The position numbers and the translations under genes are program-made. 64,000 nucleotides of DNA from Bacteroidota bacterium (GTDB lineage Bacteria; Bacteroidota; Bacteroidia; AKYH767-A; OLB10): contig JADKIC010000021.1 of assembly GCA_016721435.1 (NCBI GenBank), forward strand, positions 7,722 through 71,721. Reading direction: 5' to 3'. The notes below the pieces were generated by a model. That model saw only the letters and a list, made by a program, of their open reading frames with translations. It was not told the DNA's origin and did not search any database. Shown here piece after piece: positions 63,895-64,000 of this stretch; positions within the stretch are counted from its first letter, which is position 1, and every line of letters starts with the position of its first letter.

Positions 63895-63924
63895 TATATT
63901 GGGAATTAAAGGTATTCAAAAATA

Positions 63925-63990
63925 GTGAAAACAGGTATTTTACGTGAAATACAGGTATTTTTTATCCTATGCGATGAAATACAAGTATTA
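63925..63990 (-). promoter_or_regulatory. Operator-like dyad repeats upstream of the Fic gene
   Basis: The dyad AATAC-NN-GTATT occurs at about 63948-63959 (AATACAGGTATT) and 63978-63989 (AATACAAGTATT). A half-matching copy (AAAACAGGTATT) lies at about 63929-63940. The flanks TGAAAT are shared. The sites lie within 100 bases upstream of the Fic start and suggest a dimeric repressor. Confidence 0.5.
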
Positions 63991-64000
63991 TTCAGGCAAT

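Overview
The window reads as a chromosomal segment of a member of the Bacteroidota. The evidence is: several secreted proteins ending in type IX secretion (T9SS) sorting domains, TAnnTTTG-type -7 elements, the gene block DUF4271 - hemD - rnpA - yidD - S41 protease, a LytS/LytTR propeller sensor system, and lineage-typical families (DUF4907, DUF2805, CreD, HMA-AraC regulators). I did not find rRNA, tRNA, CRISPR arrays or phage genes.

Layout. 0.2-6.5 kb: a start-less fragment, a radical SAM/SPASM enzyme, a lipoprotein/membrane protein, a small T9SS protein and a helical-repeat protein. 6.8-9.8 kb: a secreted protein with eleven PKD repeats. 9.9-13.6 kb: two glycosyltransferases and uvrC. 13.6-14.1 kb: repeats. 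14.2-16.5 kb: DUF4907 lipoprotein, sugar-phosphate isomerase and M48 protease. 16.5-17.8 kb: a RAYT-type Y1 transposase between palindromic repeats, plus a 12-nt-periodic tract. 17.9-22.7 kb: M1 aminopeptidase, DUF218 and YceI-like proteins. 22.8-28.6 kb: the conserved block and an O-antigen ligase. 28.6-32.6 kb: an inverted-repeat element and poorly known small genes. 32.8-38.6 kb: DUF2805, two DUF2071 proteins, SDR, CreD, and a tightly overlapping methyltransferase/DUF2071/DoxX operon. 38.8-43.1 kb: flotillin/NfeD, a cysteine-rich metallothionein-like peptide, its probable HMA-AraC regulator, and a lipoprotein. 43.4-52.3 kb: three large T9SS proteins, two of them tandem paralogues. 52.4-56.3 kb: LytTR regulator and propeller sensor kinase. 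57.0-59.3 kb: small secreted protein, GNAT, T9SS protein. 59.5-64.0 kb: type I restriction subunit HsdR and a Fic protein behind dyad repeats.

About eighteen genes are split by 1-nt (once possibly 2-nt) indels, most of them in or beside short homopolymers, and each joins into a normal full-length family member when one base is restored. This looks like uncorrected sequencing error rather than decay. For these genes I give the span of the reconstructed gene and say where the break lies. One gene instead has an in-frame TAG.

The most interesting candidate system is at 41.4-42.3 kb. A 59-residue peptide with 13 cysteines has its own promoter, a dyad operator and a terminator. It lies directly downstream of an AraC regulator that carries a metal-binding-like CxxC motif.
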